Source: Hyphomicrobium sp.
GTDB lineage: Bacteria > Pseudomonadota > Alphaproteobacteria > Rhizobiales > Hyphomicrobiaceae
DNA: 64,000 bases
Reading direction: 5' to 3'
Assembly (NCBI RefSeq): GCF_019753045.1
Contig: NZ_JAIELN010000001.1
Coordinates: 1 to 64,000 of the forward strand
Part shown: positions 17,639-25,600 of the stretch, piece by piece
How positions within the stretch are numbered: the stretch's first letter is position 1
Layout of the letters: each line of letters starts with the position of its first letter
Program-made: the position numbers and the translations under genes
The notes under the pieces: generated by a model
The model's input: the letters and a program-made list of their open reading frames with translations, nothing else
Databases searched by the model: none
Told to the model about the DNA's origin: nothing

Positions 17639-17668
17639 AACGCCCGGCCTCGTTAGAAGCCGGGCGTT
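17639..17668 (-). promoter_or_regulatory. Intercistronic hairpin between sga and mclA
   Basis: Perfect 10-bp inverted repeat AACGCCCGGC (17639-17648) / GCCGGGCGTT (17659-17668) with a 10-base loop, starting 7 bases after the sga stop. In the direction of sga transcription no T run follows, so it is a poor terminator; a short T/A-rich stretch follows only on the plus strand. It may act as a processing or 3'-end stabilising element that sets the ratio of sga to the downstream genes. Confidence 0.6.
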
Positions 17669-17674
17669 ATTATC

Positions 17675-18892
17675 TTAGGCAGCTTTCGCCTGCTTCGGCG
17701 TCGGGGCGGTTGCCGACTTCGTTGCGGTCTTGCTGAAGTATTCCGCAGCCGCGCCGGTGCCGGAACCGAGCTTGACGTTGATGCCGGAATCCTTGAGCGC
17801 CATTTCGACAGCGAAGAGAACGCCGCCAACCATGAACTCATCGAGCGCACCGAGGTGGCCGATGCGGAAGACCTTGCCGGCGACCTTGTTGAGGCCAACT
17901 CCGAGCGACGTGTTGTAACGGTAGTACGCAGTCTTCACGACGGCGTTGCTGTCAAAGCCTTCCGGAACGAGGATCGCCGAGACGGTGTCCGAGTGCCACT
18001 TCGCTTCCTTCGCGCAGAGCTTCAGGCCCCACGCATCGACAGCATGACGGACGCCGGTCGCCAAGCGATGGTGGCGAGCGATGACGTTGTCGAGACCTTC
18101 AGCGAAGATGATGTCGAGCGACGCGCGAAGACCACGGATGAGCTGCGTTGCAGGCGTGTAGGGGAAATATCCAAGATCGTTCGTCTTGATCATGTCTTCC
18201 CAGGAGAAGAAGCAGCGGTTCATACGTCCGTTCTGCGTCTTGTTGGCGTCGAGCGCCTTCTGGCTCACGGCGAGAATGCCGAGACCCGTCGGGAGCATGA
18301 AGCCCTTCTGCGAACCCGAGACGCAGCAGTCGACGCCCCATTCGCCCATGCGCATGTCGAGCGAGCCGACAGACGAAACGCCATCGACGAAGAGGAGGGC
18401 CGGATGCTTGGCAGCATCGAGCGCTTTCCTGACGCCTGCGATATCGGAGCTGACGCCCGTCGCGGTTTCGTTGTGCGTGGCGAAGACAGCCTTAATCTCG
18501 TGATTCTTGTCCTTCGCGAGAATGTCGGCGTATTTCTCGAGCGGAACGCCCGTGCCCCACTCTTCGTCGCAAAGCTCGACCTTGAGGCCCATCCGCTCGG
18601 CCATATCGACCCAGAGCAGCGAGAACTGGCCGAAACGGCTCATCAGAACCTTATCGCCGACGGCGAGCGTGTTCTCGATTGCCGATTCCCAAGCGCCGGT
18701 GCCCGACGACGGGAAAATGAAAACGCGGCCATCCTTCATTTTGAAAACCTTCTTCAGGTCTTCAAATACCGGCAACGTGAACTTCGGAAATTCGGGCGAA
18801 CGCATGTCTTCCATCGCGACGTTCATTGCCATGCGAACGGCATCGGGAACATTCGTCGGGCCGGGTATGAAAAGATGAGGCGTAACAGTCAT
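17675..18892 (-). CDS. sga: Serine-glyoxylate aminotransferase
   Basis: 405 residues; pyridoxal-phosphate enzyme of the class V aminotransferase family that transfers the amino group of serine to glyoxylate, giving hydroxypyruvate and glycine. The N-terminus HLFIPGPTNVPDAVRMAM, the FVDGVSSVGSLDMRM segment (PLP-contacting Asp) and SGSQKGFMLPTG with the PLP lysine (about Lys196) are typical. An Ala/Lys/Thr-rich tail of about 25 residues closes the protein. GGAGGAA precedes ATG 18892. It is the promoter-proximal gene of the operon; the hydroxypyruvate reductase, methylene-THF dehydrogenase and cyclohydrolase genes that often adjoin sga in other methylotrophs are not in the window. Confidence 0.95.
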   Translation of the reverse strand: MTVTPHLFIPGPTNVPDAVRMAMNVAMEDMRSPEFPKFTLPVFEDLKKVFKMKDGRVFIFPSSGTGAWESAIENTLAVGDKVLMSRFGQFSLLWVDMAERMGLKVELCDEEWGTGVPLEKYADILAKDKNHEIKAVFATHNETATGVSSDIAGVRKALDAAKHPALLFVDGVSSVGSLDMRMGEWGVDCCVSGSQKGFMLPTGLGILAVSQKALDANKTQNGRMNRCFFSWEDMIKTNDLGYFPYTPATQLIRGLRASLDIIFAEGLDNVIARHHRLATGVRHAVDAWGLKLCAKEAKWHSDTVSAILVPEGFDSNAVVKTAYYRYNTSLGVGLNKVAGKVFRIGHLGALDEFMVGGVLFAVEMALKDSGINVKLGSGTGAAAEYFSKTATKSATAPTPKQAKAA

Positions 18893-19129
18893 AGAAGCGT
18901 TCCTCCGCGCTGCGTTGTGCCAAGCCGACGGTCCCCGACGCAGCAGGGGAGACGTTCCGGCATTCTTTTGCTGATCCTTCCGCCCGATCGCAGATGCGGG
19001 CGTCGGTCTTAACTAGCAGGGGGACAGTGATGGTGTGAACGAAAAACTATCAACACCCGGTTGGGCAGCCGCTGCTACCCACCTCATCGCGGCGGAGCGC
19101 AGCACTATGTTGCAGGTGCGCCGGCACCT

Positions 19130-19753
19130 TTATTGCTGCCCATCACGGTTAACGGATACGTGCAGTGCAACAGCCATCGCGCGGTTCGATACGCCAAGTT
19201 TGTCGTAAAGATTTTTGAGATGGTATTTCACAGTATTACGCGAGATTCCCGTTCGCGCCGCGATCTGCAGATTGGTCCAGCCATTAGCAAGTGCAGCAAG
19301 CAATTCCCGCTCGCGCGCCGTCAGGCCTTCGAGAGGATCGTGATTCAACAGGTCGATGTCGACGTAGGGCAGCGACAAGCGGCCACGCGCGACGGAAACA
19401 ACCGCTTCAAGCAAGACTTGCGGATCTTCCGTCTTCGAAACGAAGCCCCAAGCGCCGCCCTTGATTGAGTTGCGCAGGACGTCGTGCGACCGCTCGCCCG
19501 TGTAAATGATGACCCGCGTCTGCCACTTTTCCTGTTTGACGCGGGCAAGCACAGCGCCGCCGGTCATGTCAGGCAGTGTCCAGCCGACGACGGCGATCTC
19601 GACCGGCTTGGTCTTCAGGGCGTTGATCAGTCCCTCGCCGGTGCTGTGAATTCCGCAGACGGTGAAGCGTCCATCACGTGCGATCAGCGCGTCGAGACCT
19701 GCACGCACGACCGGATTTTGATCGGCGATCGTGACCTCGATCTTGGCGGTCAT
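19130..19753 (-). CDS. LuxR/FixJ-type response regulator with atypical receiver domain
   Basis: 207 residues: receiver domain (about 1-120) plus a GerE/LuxR-type helix-turn-helix (about 141-195, LTARERELLAALANG ... ISRNTVKYHLKNLYDKLG). The receiver keeps Asp11, Thr85 (IIYTGE) and Lys107 (FVSKTE), but the phospho-acceptor position holds glycine (Gly57, IAVVGWTLPDM, where the family has Asp), and the second acidic-pocket residue is Gln12. Ordinary phosphorylation is therefore not expected. No histidine kinase is adjacent. It lies 237 bases upstream of sga on the same strand, so by position it is a candidate regulator of the serine-cycle operon; that role is inference only. Confidence 0.9.
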   Translation of the reverse strand: MTAKIEVTIADQNPVVRAGLDALIARDGRFTVCGIHSTGEGLINALKTKPVEIAVVGWTLPDMTGGAVLARVKQEKWQTRVIIYTGERSHDVLRNSIKGGAWGFVSKTEDPQVLLEAVVSVARGRLSLPYVDIDLLNHDPLEGLTARERELLAALANGWTNLQIAARTGISRNTVKYHLKNLYDKLGVSNRAMAVALHVSVNRDGQQ

Positions 19754-20028
19754 CCGGGTAGTGGTCTCCTAGACGAGTAAAATGTTTCGAACTTCAAGCG
19801 ACTTACCTATCGAACTCTTCCAGGTCCGCCAAGCAGGCAAATTATCGCGATAAATCAGTGTCTTATGTCGGGCATTTTGAGCTTGGAGCGCTCCCCGGCC
19901 ATTAATAACCCGCGAAGGCGCGTGTTGCAGGTAAAACGATGATGAAGAACAGGGTCGCGAATCGCGAGGAGCCGCCCGCGTTTGCGAGCCGCCAGTTCGG
20001 CGTCGGGCGAACGCTCGTTTGGCTTCAA

Positions 20029-21042
20029 TCACATTGATGAAAATGTGAGCCGGTATTCTCGCGGCGAGTATCCAAACTTTTTCTTGAAAGCTCTTATGAA
20101 CGTCGACAGGTCGTTGAAGCCCCATCGGTATGCCACTGCGAAGATTGGATGATGGCGACAGGCTTCGCAAATCAGATCCTGCCGCACGAGTTCGAGGCGC
20201 TTGTCGGTAACGTATGTGCCGAAGGTCGTGCCCTTCGCGGCGAACTGTTTATGCACATATCGCACCGAAATACCGAGATGCTGCGCTGCGCAACGCGGCG
20301 ACAGCGTCGCGTCGCCAATATTGGCTTCGATGAATCTCGCGAGCTCCCGCATATAGTAGTTGGGCGGCTCCGACACCTCGTCCGCATGCTCGCGTCTCGT
20401 GTGCGACCGCAGTGCCGCGACGGGCAAAAGCGCAGCGCATGTCGCCTGGAGAGCCCGCAGCTCTTGTGCTGACGTGACCGATATATTTTGCGCCAGAAAC
20501 GAAAGAGCGCTGGATAATGGAGCGATCATCTGCTCGGCCGAAATGACGACGTTCCCCAAAACGGCGTCCTGATTTTGGACCGGGGCCAACTTTTCCTTGG
20601 GGATGCAAATCGCCACATCCTCATATAGGCCGGCACTCAACTCGGTGAGTTTTACCGGCAAAGCGCTGTCATAAAGTACGACATCGCCCCTTCTGGCGAT
20701 CGTCGTCCGTCCCCGCTGCTCTACGCGCAGCTCTCCAGTAATAACGTAATCAGCGTACCAACAATCTTCGGCCGATTTCGCAATTTCTGCGCCTTTGCGA
20801 GTTGAAACTGCGGGCGACATCGCCACACGAGCAATTGCTCCGTACTCCGAAACCCCGCTGACCATGCGTGCTTCGAATTCAGCTTCGTCAGTATACTCTA
20901 TTTGCCATGGCATAAAGGCGCTCGACATCGCATCGCGAAATGCAGAGAGTCCGCCGCTTCGAGCGCAATATTGGGTATCGCAGATATCCCATTCGGAATT
21001 GACAAGTAACGATGAGCGCCAGTCACCACCAACCGCCCTCAT
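20029..21042 (-). CDS. AraC-family transcriptional regulator (paralogue 1 of 3)
   Basis: 337 residues. The N-terminal ~210 residues form an AraC-type sensing domain (FRDAMSSAFMPWQIEY near residues 35-50; GDVVLYDSALPVKL), and the C-terminal ~100 residues hold two helix-turn-helix motifs, ending with the family signature STFIRAFKKKFGYSPREYR. ATG 21042 is preceded by GGAGCGGAG. The same architecture and shared motifs (Phe-x-Pro-Trp near the N-terminus, SVRYVHKxFAxxGTTFGxYVT in the first HTH) recur in the two regulators at 34355 and 35360, so the three are paralogues flanking the type II secretion locus. The inducer is unknown. Confidence 0.88.
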   Translation of the reverse strand: MRAVGGDWRSSLLVNSEWDICDTQYCARSGGLSAFRDAMSSAFMPWQIEYTDEAEFEARMVSGVSEYGAIARVAMSPAVSTRKGAEIAKSAEDCWYADYVITGELRVEQRGRTTIARRGDVVLYDSALPVKLTELSAGLYEDVAICIPKEKLAPVQNQDAVLGNVVISAEQMIAPLSSALSFLAQNISVTSAQELRALQATCAALLPVAALRSHTRREHADEVSEPPNYYMRELARFIEANIGDATLSPRCAAQHLGISVRYVHKQFAAKGTTFGTYVTDKRLELVRQDLICEACRHHPIFAVAYRWGFNDLSTFIRAFKKKFGYSPREYRLTFSSM

Positions 21043-21515
21043 TAAGGTCTCCGCTCCACGGGGTTACATTTGCGATCCCGCCCCTGTTCAGATTTGTCAC
21101 CCGCTTCTTAAAAAAAGCTTAGACGAAAGGTCTCCGCAGTCAAAGCATTCCTTATGCTGAATGCTCAATTTGCCGGACCATTTTGACAGTCTCACAACAG
21201 AATACTTGTGTGTGCGAACTCGAGCTGCAGCGCAGCGAATGAAGACGCACATCGGTTCGCCATCGCCAAAATTCATTTGGGTCGCCTAGATATACGATTT
21301 GGGAATTATACGCATAATCTCTATCCGGATTATTTGTCCTGGCGGGATATCTCTCTGTCGAAGTAAACGTGCTGATCAAATCGGAATCGTGGTAATCGGG
21401 CGACGTTAGGGTAAATCCGTCATGATGGTCCAGAGATGCAATGCGAAATTGGCTTTGGATGCTGTAATGCTCATGGGAGACGGAGCGCTGAAATGTGCTC
21501 ACGGGGGAGGATGAT
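21043..21515. other. Intergenic region between divergent AraC gene and small exported protein gene
   Basis: About 470 bases, clearly more AT-rich than the neighbouring genes, with no credible coding frame on either strand. It separates divergent transcription units and so must hold both promoters. I see no strong hairpin or known RNA motif. Operators for the adjacent AraC-type protein would be expected here, but I cannot identify a convincing repeat. Confidence 0.5.
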
Positions 21516-21884
21516 TTGCAAAAGCAGTGTGGACGACCGCGGCTTCGGGCCCTCATTTGTGCCATCTTCGCCGGGACCGTAGCCTCGGCGGCGCTCGCCG
21601 GACCGCTGGCGCTCGACCCACGGGCTCCCGGTTCTGCGGGAGATTCTCCTGTGCAATTGGCGCATGGGTTTCATTGCCGTCCGATGGTCGGGTGGGACCC
21701 GCGTTTTGGCGTTTATCGCCTGCATAAACATCCTGGCATTTGCCGGGATCAACGCCGGTGCCTTCGCGTCATGTATCGCTGCAATCTGCTCATGGGCCGG
21801 GGCTGGGAAGCTTGGTCGTATGAGCGGTGGGGGTTCGACAACTGGCGCTATGACAGGTGCATGCTCGAGGAAGGCTGCTACTGA
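21516..21884 (+). CDS. Small Cys/Trp-rich exported protein, function unknown
   Basis: 122 residues read from TTG 21516, which follows a strong GGGGGAGG site by 5 bases; an in-frame GTG at 21495 lies before that site and is unlikely. A signal peptide covers about residues 1-30 (RALICAIFAGTVASAALAGP). The mature part is rich in Cys, Arg, Trp and Tyr (six Cys: FHCRP, GICRD, RRCLR, YRCNL, DRCML, EGCY), suggesting a disulfide-rich periplasmic or secreted protein. It lies at the end of the type II secretion region, next to an exported STN-domain protein on the same strand. No family recognised. Confidence 0.65.
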   Translation: MQKQCGRPRLRALICAIFAGTVASAALAGPLALDPRAPGSAGDSPVQLAHGFHCRPMVGWDPRFGVYRLHKHPGICRDQRRCLRVMYRCNLLMGRGWEAWSYERWGFDNWRYDRCMLEEGCY

Positions 21885-21934
21885 ACGAAGGGCGGTGGAG
21901 GGCGCTGGCTCTCCGGCCAATATGGACACTCGCG

Positions 21935-22378
21935 ATGAGCCGGCTAACCAGACATACGCTTCACCTCCTTCCGCGGCGAATGCTTCGGGGTTTGCCGATG
22001 GCCACTGCCGTCACATGTCTGTTCGGCTCATCCGCACTGCTGGCGGACGGCGTGACGATCGCCGGTGATCGTCCCGCGCAGAGCCTCGATATCAGTATCG
22101 ACAAGGCGCCGATCAGCGCGGTGCTTCAAGCGCTGCACGAGAAATATGGCATCGAAGTCATCGACAACAGCACGGACCTTGCGAGCGATCAGGTGTCGTT
22201 GACGCTGTCCGGGAGTCTACCGAGTATTCTCGAAAGACTGCTCCGCAATCAGAACTACATGATCGTGCGATCGCAAAAGAACGTCACCGGCGTGGGGCGA
22301 ATTCTGATCTCTGCCGCCAGCTCGCCAGCGGCGCCGAAAGGGGCTCCTGCCAAGGAAGAGCCGCCGCCGATGCCGTGA
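21935..22378 (+). CDS. Exported STN-domain protein beside the type II secretion genes
   Basis: About 147 residues with a basic N-terminus, a hydrophobic signal segment (ATAVTCLFGSSALLADG) and one STN-like domain (secretin/TonB short N-terminal domain) of ~70 residues: QSLDISIDKAPISAVLQAL ... GIEVIDNSTDLASDQVSLTL ... LLRNQNYMIVRS, then a Pro/Ala-rich tail. The secretin GspD in this locus has its own N0/STN-type domain, so this is a separate copy. The start is uncertain: 21935 is a compromise, while 21857, 21980 and 21998 are also possible. It converges on the GspC-like gene. A periplasmic adaptor or plug for the secretin is a reasonable guess, not established. Confidence 0.72.
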   Translation: MSRLTRHTLHLLPRRMLRGLPMATAVTCLFGSSALLADGVTIAGDRPAQSLDISIDKAPISAVLQALHEKYGIEVIDNSTDLASDQVSLTLSGSLPSILERLLRNQNYMIVRSQKNVTGVGRILISAASSPAAPKGAPAKEEPPPMP

Positions 22379-22409
22379 GGACATCGCGTTTAGTAGCCGT
22401 CAGACAGTC

Positions 22410-22994
22410 TCACGGACAGGCGACCCCTGCCACGTTGGCGCAATCTTTTTTGAAGCGAACGATCTGCGACGTGTCTTCGTCGCGCCGAAGCGTTACGGCT
22501 TCCCGCTCGACGGAAGCAACACGCCATCCGCCAATCATGTCGCCGACCTCGACGCGAACGTCGACGGTGGTCCCCTCGCGGCGCAATAGCGCGATTGTCC
22601 GATGCGGATTGAGCACGACCCCGAGCAGCCGGTAGTCCGGTGGGGGCTGCAGCTTCGGTCCGGCGGCCGCAACAGCTTGTGGCGGCGGGCGCTTGCGGCT
22701 TGGCGCAAACAGCGGCCGGTCCACCCAATTTTCCAACGACGCCTTATCGAACGAGGCGAGGGGATTCCCGCTCGCCGGGGGCTCTTCGGATTCGGATGCG
22801 ACGTTCTCTTCCGGCTCGGCGCTATCCGCCGGCTCGGCCGTCGCTTCAGGCGATTGCGTTGGCTCGGCATTCTCAGCCGTGACGGCCGGCGCCGTCTTTT
22901 CCGGGACCAGAGCAGCGCGGTTATCGAGCCAAGTCAGGGCGCCGAGCACAAGAGAGACCAAAATCAGCAGAGCCGGACGATACTTTTCCATCAT
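22410..22994 (-). CDS. GspC-like inner-membrane protein of the type II secretion system
   Basis: About 194 residues: one N-terminal membrane anchor (RPALLILVSLVLGALTWL), a Glu/Pro/Ala-rich periplasmic linker, and a C-terminal domain of ~90 residues beginning NWVDRPLFAPSRKRPP and continuing DYRLLGVVLNPHRTIALL, VEVGDMIGGWRV. This resembles the homology region of GspC/PulC (and PilP), which contacts the secretin N0 domain; no PDZ or coiled coil follows, so it is a short form. It is the last gene of the minus-strand gsp operon; the chosen ATG follows the gspM stop in TGATATG. An ATG at 23009 overlapping gspM is also possible. Confidence 0.78.
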   Translation of the reverse strand: MMEKYRPALLILVSLVLGALTWLDNRAALVPEKTAPAVTAENAEPTQSPEATAEPADSAEPEENVASESEEPPASGNPLASFDKASLENWVDRPLFAPSRKRPPPQAVAAAGPKLQPPPDYRLLGVVLNPHRTIALLRREGTTVDVRVEVGDMIGGWRVASVEREAVTLRRDEDTSQIVRFKKDCANVAGVACP

Positions 22995-22995
22995 A

Positions 22996-23574
22996 TCAGG
23001 AGGCCCCATTCTGAACGGCGAAGCCGCTCACTTGCAGCGTAACTTCGAGCGGGCCGAGATAGTGCGGCTCCGTCGGGCGGAAGTCTTCGTGGATCCCGCG
23101 GACAACGATGTCGTCGATAAATATCAGCGGTGTGCCCGTCTCCAAACTGTGCACGATATCGCGCAGCCCGTCTGTGCCGACGTTGATCGACAGGCTCACC
23201 GAAATCCGCATGAGATTGCCATCCTCTTTCGGCGGCAAAATCTGGATGCTCGAGGCCGTGCCGCCATTCGCGGTCACAAGCCCGTTGACCAGGCTCTGCA
23301 AGTTGGCGCCGGCGACGCCCGTCTTGTCTCCTTCAAGCAGAAGACTCTTGTCCTGCCCGAGCGCGGCGAGATCGGCATGCTCCTTCTTCAACTCGCTTTC
23401 GTGAGCGATCTGCGCGCGCAATTCCGGGAGAAGCCGCTGCTTTTCCGCAATATCCGCCTCAAGCTTTCTGATCTGGAAAAATGGCGCGGCGGCGAGCGCT
23501 CCGAGCGCCGTCAGTACCATTACCAGAACGGCGAGAGCTAGAGATACGCGCGAAAGACCCGATGGCATCGTCAT
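22996..23574 (-). CDS. gspM: Type II secretion inner-membrane protein GspM
   Basis: 192 residues: short cytoplasmic N-terminus, one membrane helix (VSLALAVLVMVLTALGALAA), a coiled-coil stretch (about 35-70, KLEADIAEKQRLLPELRAQI) and a PilO-like ferredoxin fold at the C-terminus. This is the layout of GspM in the alphaproteobacterial type (T2SSM_b). It pairs with GspL to form the periplasmic ring of the assembly platform. It overlaps gspL by 4 bases (ATGA), a sign of coupled translation. Confidence 0.85.
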   Translation of the reverse strand: MTMPSGLSRVSLALAVLVMVLTALGALAAAPFFQIRKLEADIAEKQRLLPELRAQIAHESELKKEHADLAALGQDKSLLLEGDKTGVAGANLQSLVNGLVTANGGTASSIQILPPKEDGNLMRISVSLSINVGTDGLRDIVHSLETGTPLIFIDDIVVRGIHEDFRPTEPHYLGPLEVTLQVSGFAVQNGAS

Positions 23575-24671
23575 TGGCTGCTCTCCGAATGCGCCACACC
23601 CCGGAGCTTTGCGACAATCGAAAATGTCCCCAAGGTTTGGCCGTCCTCGCGTGTCGTCGGCGCGGCAAAGCGCACGTCTTCGAATTCAGGCGTGCTTTCG
23701 AGCAGGCCGATCAATCCCGTTGGATCGGCCGATTTTCCGACGATGCGGGCTTCGTTGTCGTGGATCTCGAACTCGTCGAGATAGGCCGTGTCGGGAAGCG
23801 AGCGACTGAGCGCTTCGATCAATGTCATGACCGCCGGAAAATCGCTTTTCTGCTTTGCGAGGCGCTCGCGCTGATCTTTCAGTTTGGCATTTTCGTCGTT
23901 GAGGCGTTTGACTTCATCAACACGAGACGTCACCCCCATTATTTTCGAGTCCACATCGGCATATTGATCGTTGAGGTCCCAGAGTTGATAGAGGCCGAGC
24001 ATGCAAATCGCCACGCTGCAGAGGACAAGCGCGCCGAACCCCATGTGAAGCCTGCCCGCCATCTTGCTGACCGGGTCGGCCTCGAGGTGCGCCAGTTCGA
24101 CGATCGATGCTGCGTCCGGTGCGGGAGCGAAGTCGACAGCGCCGGGTGACAGCCCGACGGTCCTCGCCGCGTCGAGCGCTGTGTCGACAATTTTCGTCGT
24201 CGTCGCGATGATTTCGGTATTTATCTGCGTGGGAGACGCCGGATCCGCGCCGAGGACGCGGTAGCTGTAGCGCGTTTCGTCCTGCGGCCAGGCAACAATC
24301 GTTTCGATCTTGTTCTCGACGACCGAATCCATCAGATCGGCAGCGGCTTTCGGCACCTGGATGGTTCTTCGGACGACATCGGTTGGTGATAGGCGAAGCA
24401 GGATCTGCTTCGATTCTTGCCCAGCCCTTTGCAACAGTGATCGCCTGATCGCTGCAATTTCTTCGGCGGTGGCATCACTCCTCAGAACGCCGAGATTGGT
24501 TATCTGGCCACCGGCCTTCGTAAAAATCTCCAAACCCGACGGCGTATGGAACAGCATCGTGCGCCACGGCCGCTCGCTCAACCGCTTGGGCGTCAGAAGC
24601 TTGCTCAGCTCGCGGAGCCACCACGAATAAGCCTCGCCAATTCGACCTCTCTTGACTGCTTCCATTTTCAC
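23571..24671 (-). CDS. gspL: Type II secretion assembly-platform protein GspL (PilM/PilN-like)
   Basis: 366 residues. A cytoplasmic actin-like part comes first (about 1-200, with RTIQVPKAAADLMDSVV and ENKIETIVAWPQD), then one membrane segment (about 210-230, MGFGALVLCSVAICMLGLYQLW), a coiled coil (VDEVKRLNDENAKLKDQRER) and a PilN-type ferredoxin fold. It links the ATPase GspE to GspM. The start GTG at 24671 overlaps the gspK stop (GTGA), with GGAG 9 bases upstream; an ATG six bases later is less well placed. Confidence 0.87.
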   Translation of the reverse strand: MKMEAVKRGRIGEAYSWWLRELSKLLTPKRLSERPWRTMLFHTPSGLEIFTKAGGQITNLGVLRSDATAEEIAAIRRSLLQRAGQESKQILLRLSPTDVVRRTIQVPKAAADLMDSVVENKIETIVAWPQDETRYSYRVLGADPASPTQINTEIIATTTKIVDTALDAARTVGLSPGAVDFAPAPDAASIVELAHLEADPVSKMAGRLHMGFGALVLCSVAICMLGLYQLWDLNDQYADVDSKIMGVTSRVDEVKRLNDENAKLKDQRERLAKQKSDFPAVMTLIEALSRSLPDTAYLDEFEIHDNEARIVGKSADPTGLIGLLESTPEFEDVRFAAPTTREDGQTLGTFSIVAKLRGVAHSESSQ

Positions 24672-25597
24672 CGGGTTTTCTCCGCAGCCATGCTTGTCGT
24701 CGGCAACTTTGCCAATAGCCTGTAGGGGGCTCGTGGATCGAGCCCTGTCGCAATCACAAAAGTCCTGACGGCGCTATACGTATCATCCGGCCGATGCGCG
24801 CGAACGGTGACGACGTAAGCCGGGCCGCTCTCTTCAGTCACGTATGACTGGCTCTTCTGCATCAGATCGGCAAAGGCGGATTTGTCCGCATACTTGATCT
24901 TCTCAATGTCGGCCCGGCTGATATCGGGGATCGCTTCAAGGACCGTCATCGGCGCCGACAGCGGGTAGATCATGCCGTCGCGGCTGAAGACAGTCAGGAA
25001 CGGCGCGGCTTGTTCGAAGACGTCGCGGGGAATGCCTTGTGTACGCCCCAACTGCCCGACGTCTATGAAGGCAATGTGCGATGTGGACGAATCCTCGTTG
25101 TCATCGTCTGCCTTGTCGCGATGCGTCTTCTTCTCGCCGGAGGCCGCATCCCGCGCGCCCAGAATGACCTTGGTATACAGCGCTGCTTTCTCTGTAGAAT
25201 TCGTCAGCTTGGTGAAGAATGACCGCAGAAGCTTCTCGTCGCTCTTATTAAGATCGATTAGACTGCTGGCATCCTGCACCGTGATTTCCAGCTCAGCACC
25301 AGCGAATGCGATTGAATGGCTCGCGCCGTTCCCCGGCCAACGGCGCTTTTCGTCCTCGTCGATCAAATGCGCTGCTGCAAACTCCAATCCCGCATCGAGC
25401 AGGGCTTCCGATTTCGTCAGCCCGATTTCGGAAATCGCTGAGGAGGCGCCACTCCGCGCGGCGGCGTTGAAGGATGCGACGAGAATGACCGCCGAAGTGA
25501 GAACCCAGAGGACGACGAGCAGCACAAAGCCCGCTTCGCGGCCGCCGTTCAGGGCGGCGTCGCGAGCAGGCGAATTTTGTGCTTCACCGCGCTCCAC
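24668..25597 (-). CDS. gspK: Type II secretion minor pseudopilin GspK
   Basis: 309 residues, the largest pseudopilin, expected at the tip of the pseudopilus. The prepilin leader ends EAG|FVLLVVLWVL (cleavage after Gly23); as in other GspK proteins the usual Glu at position +5 is absent. A large globular part follows, with the family's IDLNKSDEKLLRSFF segment and a tandem helix-hairpin-helix-like region (VLEAIPDISRADIEKI). It starts with GTG at 25597 after an AGGGA site inside gspJ and overlaps gspL by 4 bases. An acidic stretch (RDKADDDNEDSS) probably forms a surface loop. Confidence 0.88.
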   Translation of the reverse strand: MERGEAQNSPARDAALNGGREAGFVLLVVLWVLTSAVILVASFNAAARSGASSAISEIGLTKSEALLDAGLEFAAAHLIDEDEKRRWPGNGASHSIAFAGAELEITVQDASSLIDLNKSDEKLLRSFFTKLTNSTEKAALYTKVILGARDAASGEKKTHRDKADDDNEDSSTSHIAFIDVGQLGRTQGIPRDVFEQAAPFLTVFSRDGMIYPLSAPMTVLEAIPDISRADIEKIKYADKSAFADLMQKSQSYVTEESGPAYVVTVRAHRPDDTYSAVRTFVIATGLDPRAPYRLLAKLPTTSMAAEKTR

Positions 25598-25600
25598 GGT

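Noticed and set aside
21152-21565. 137-codon minus-strand frame upstream of the small exported protein
   Set aside because: Lies in AT-rich promoter DNA, overlaps the start of a better supported gene, and has low-complexity His/Ser-rich translation.
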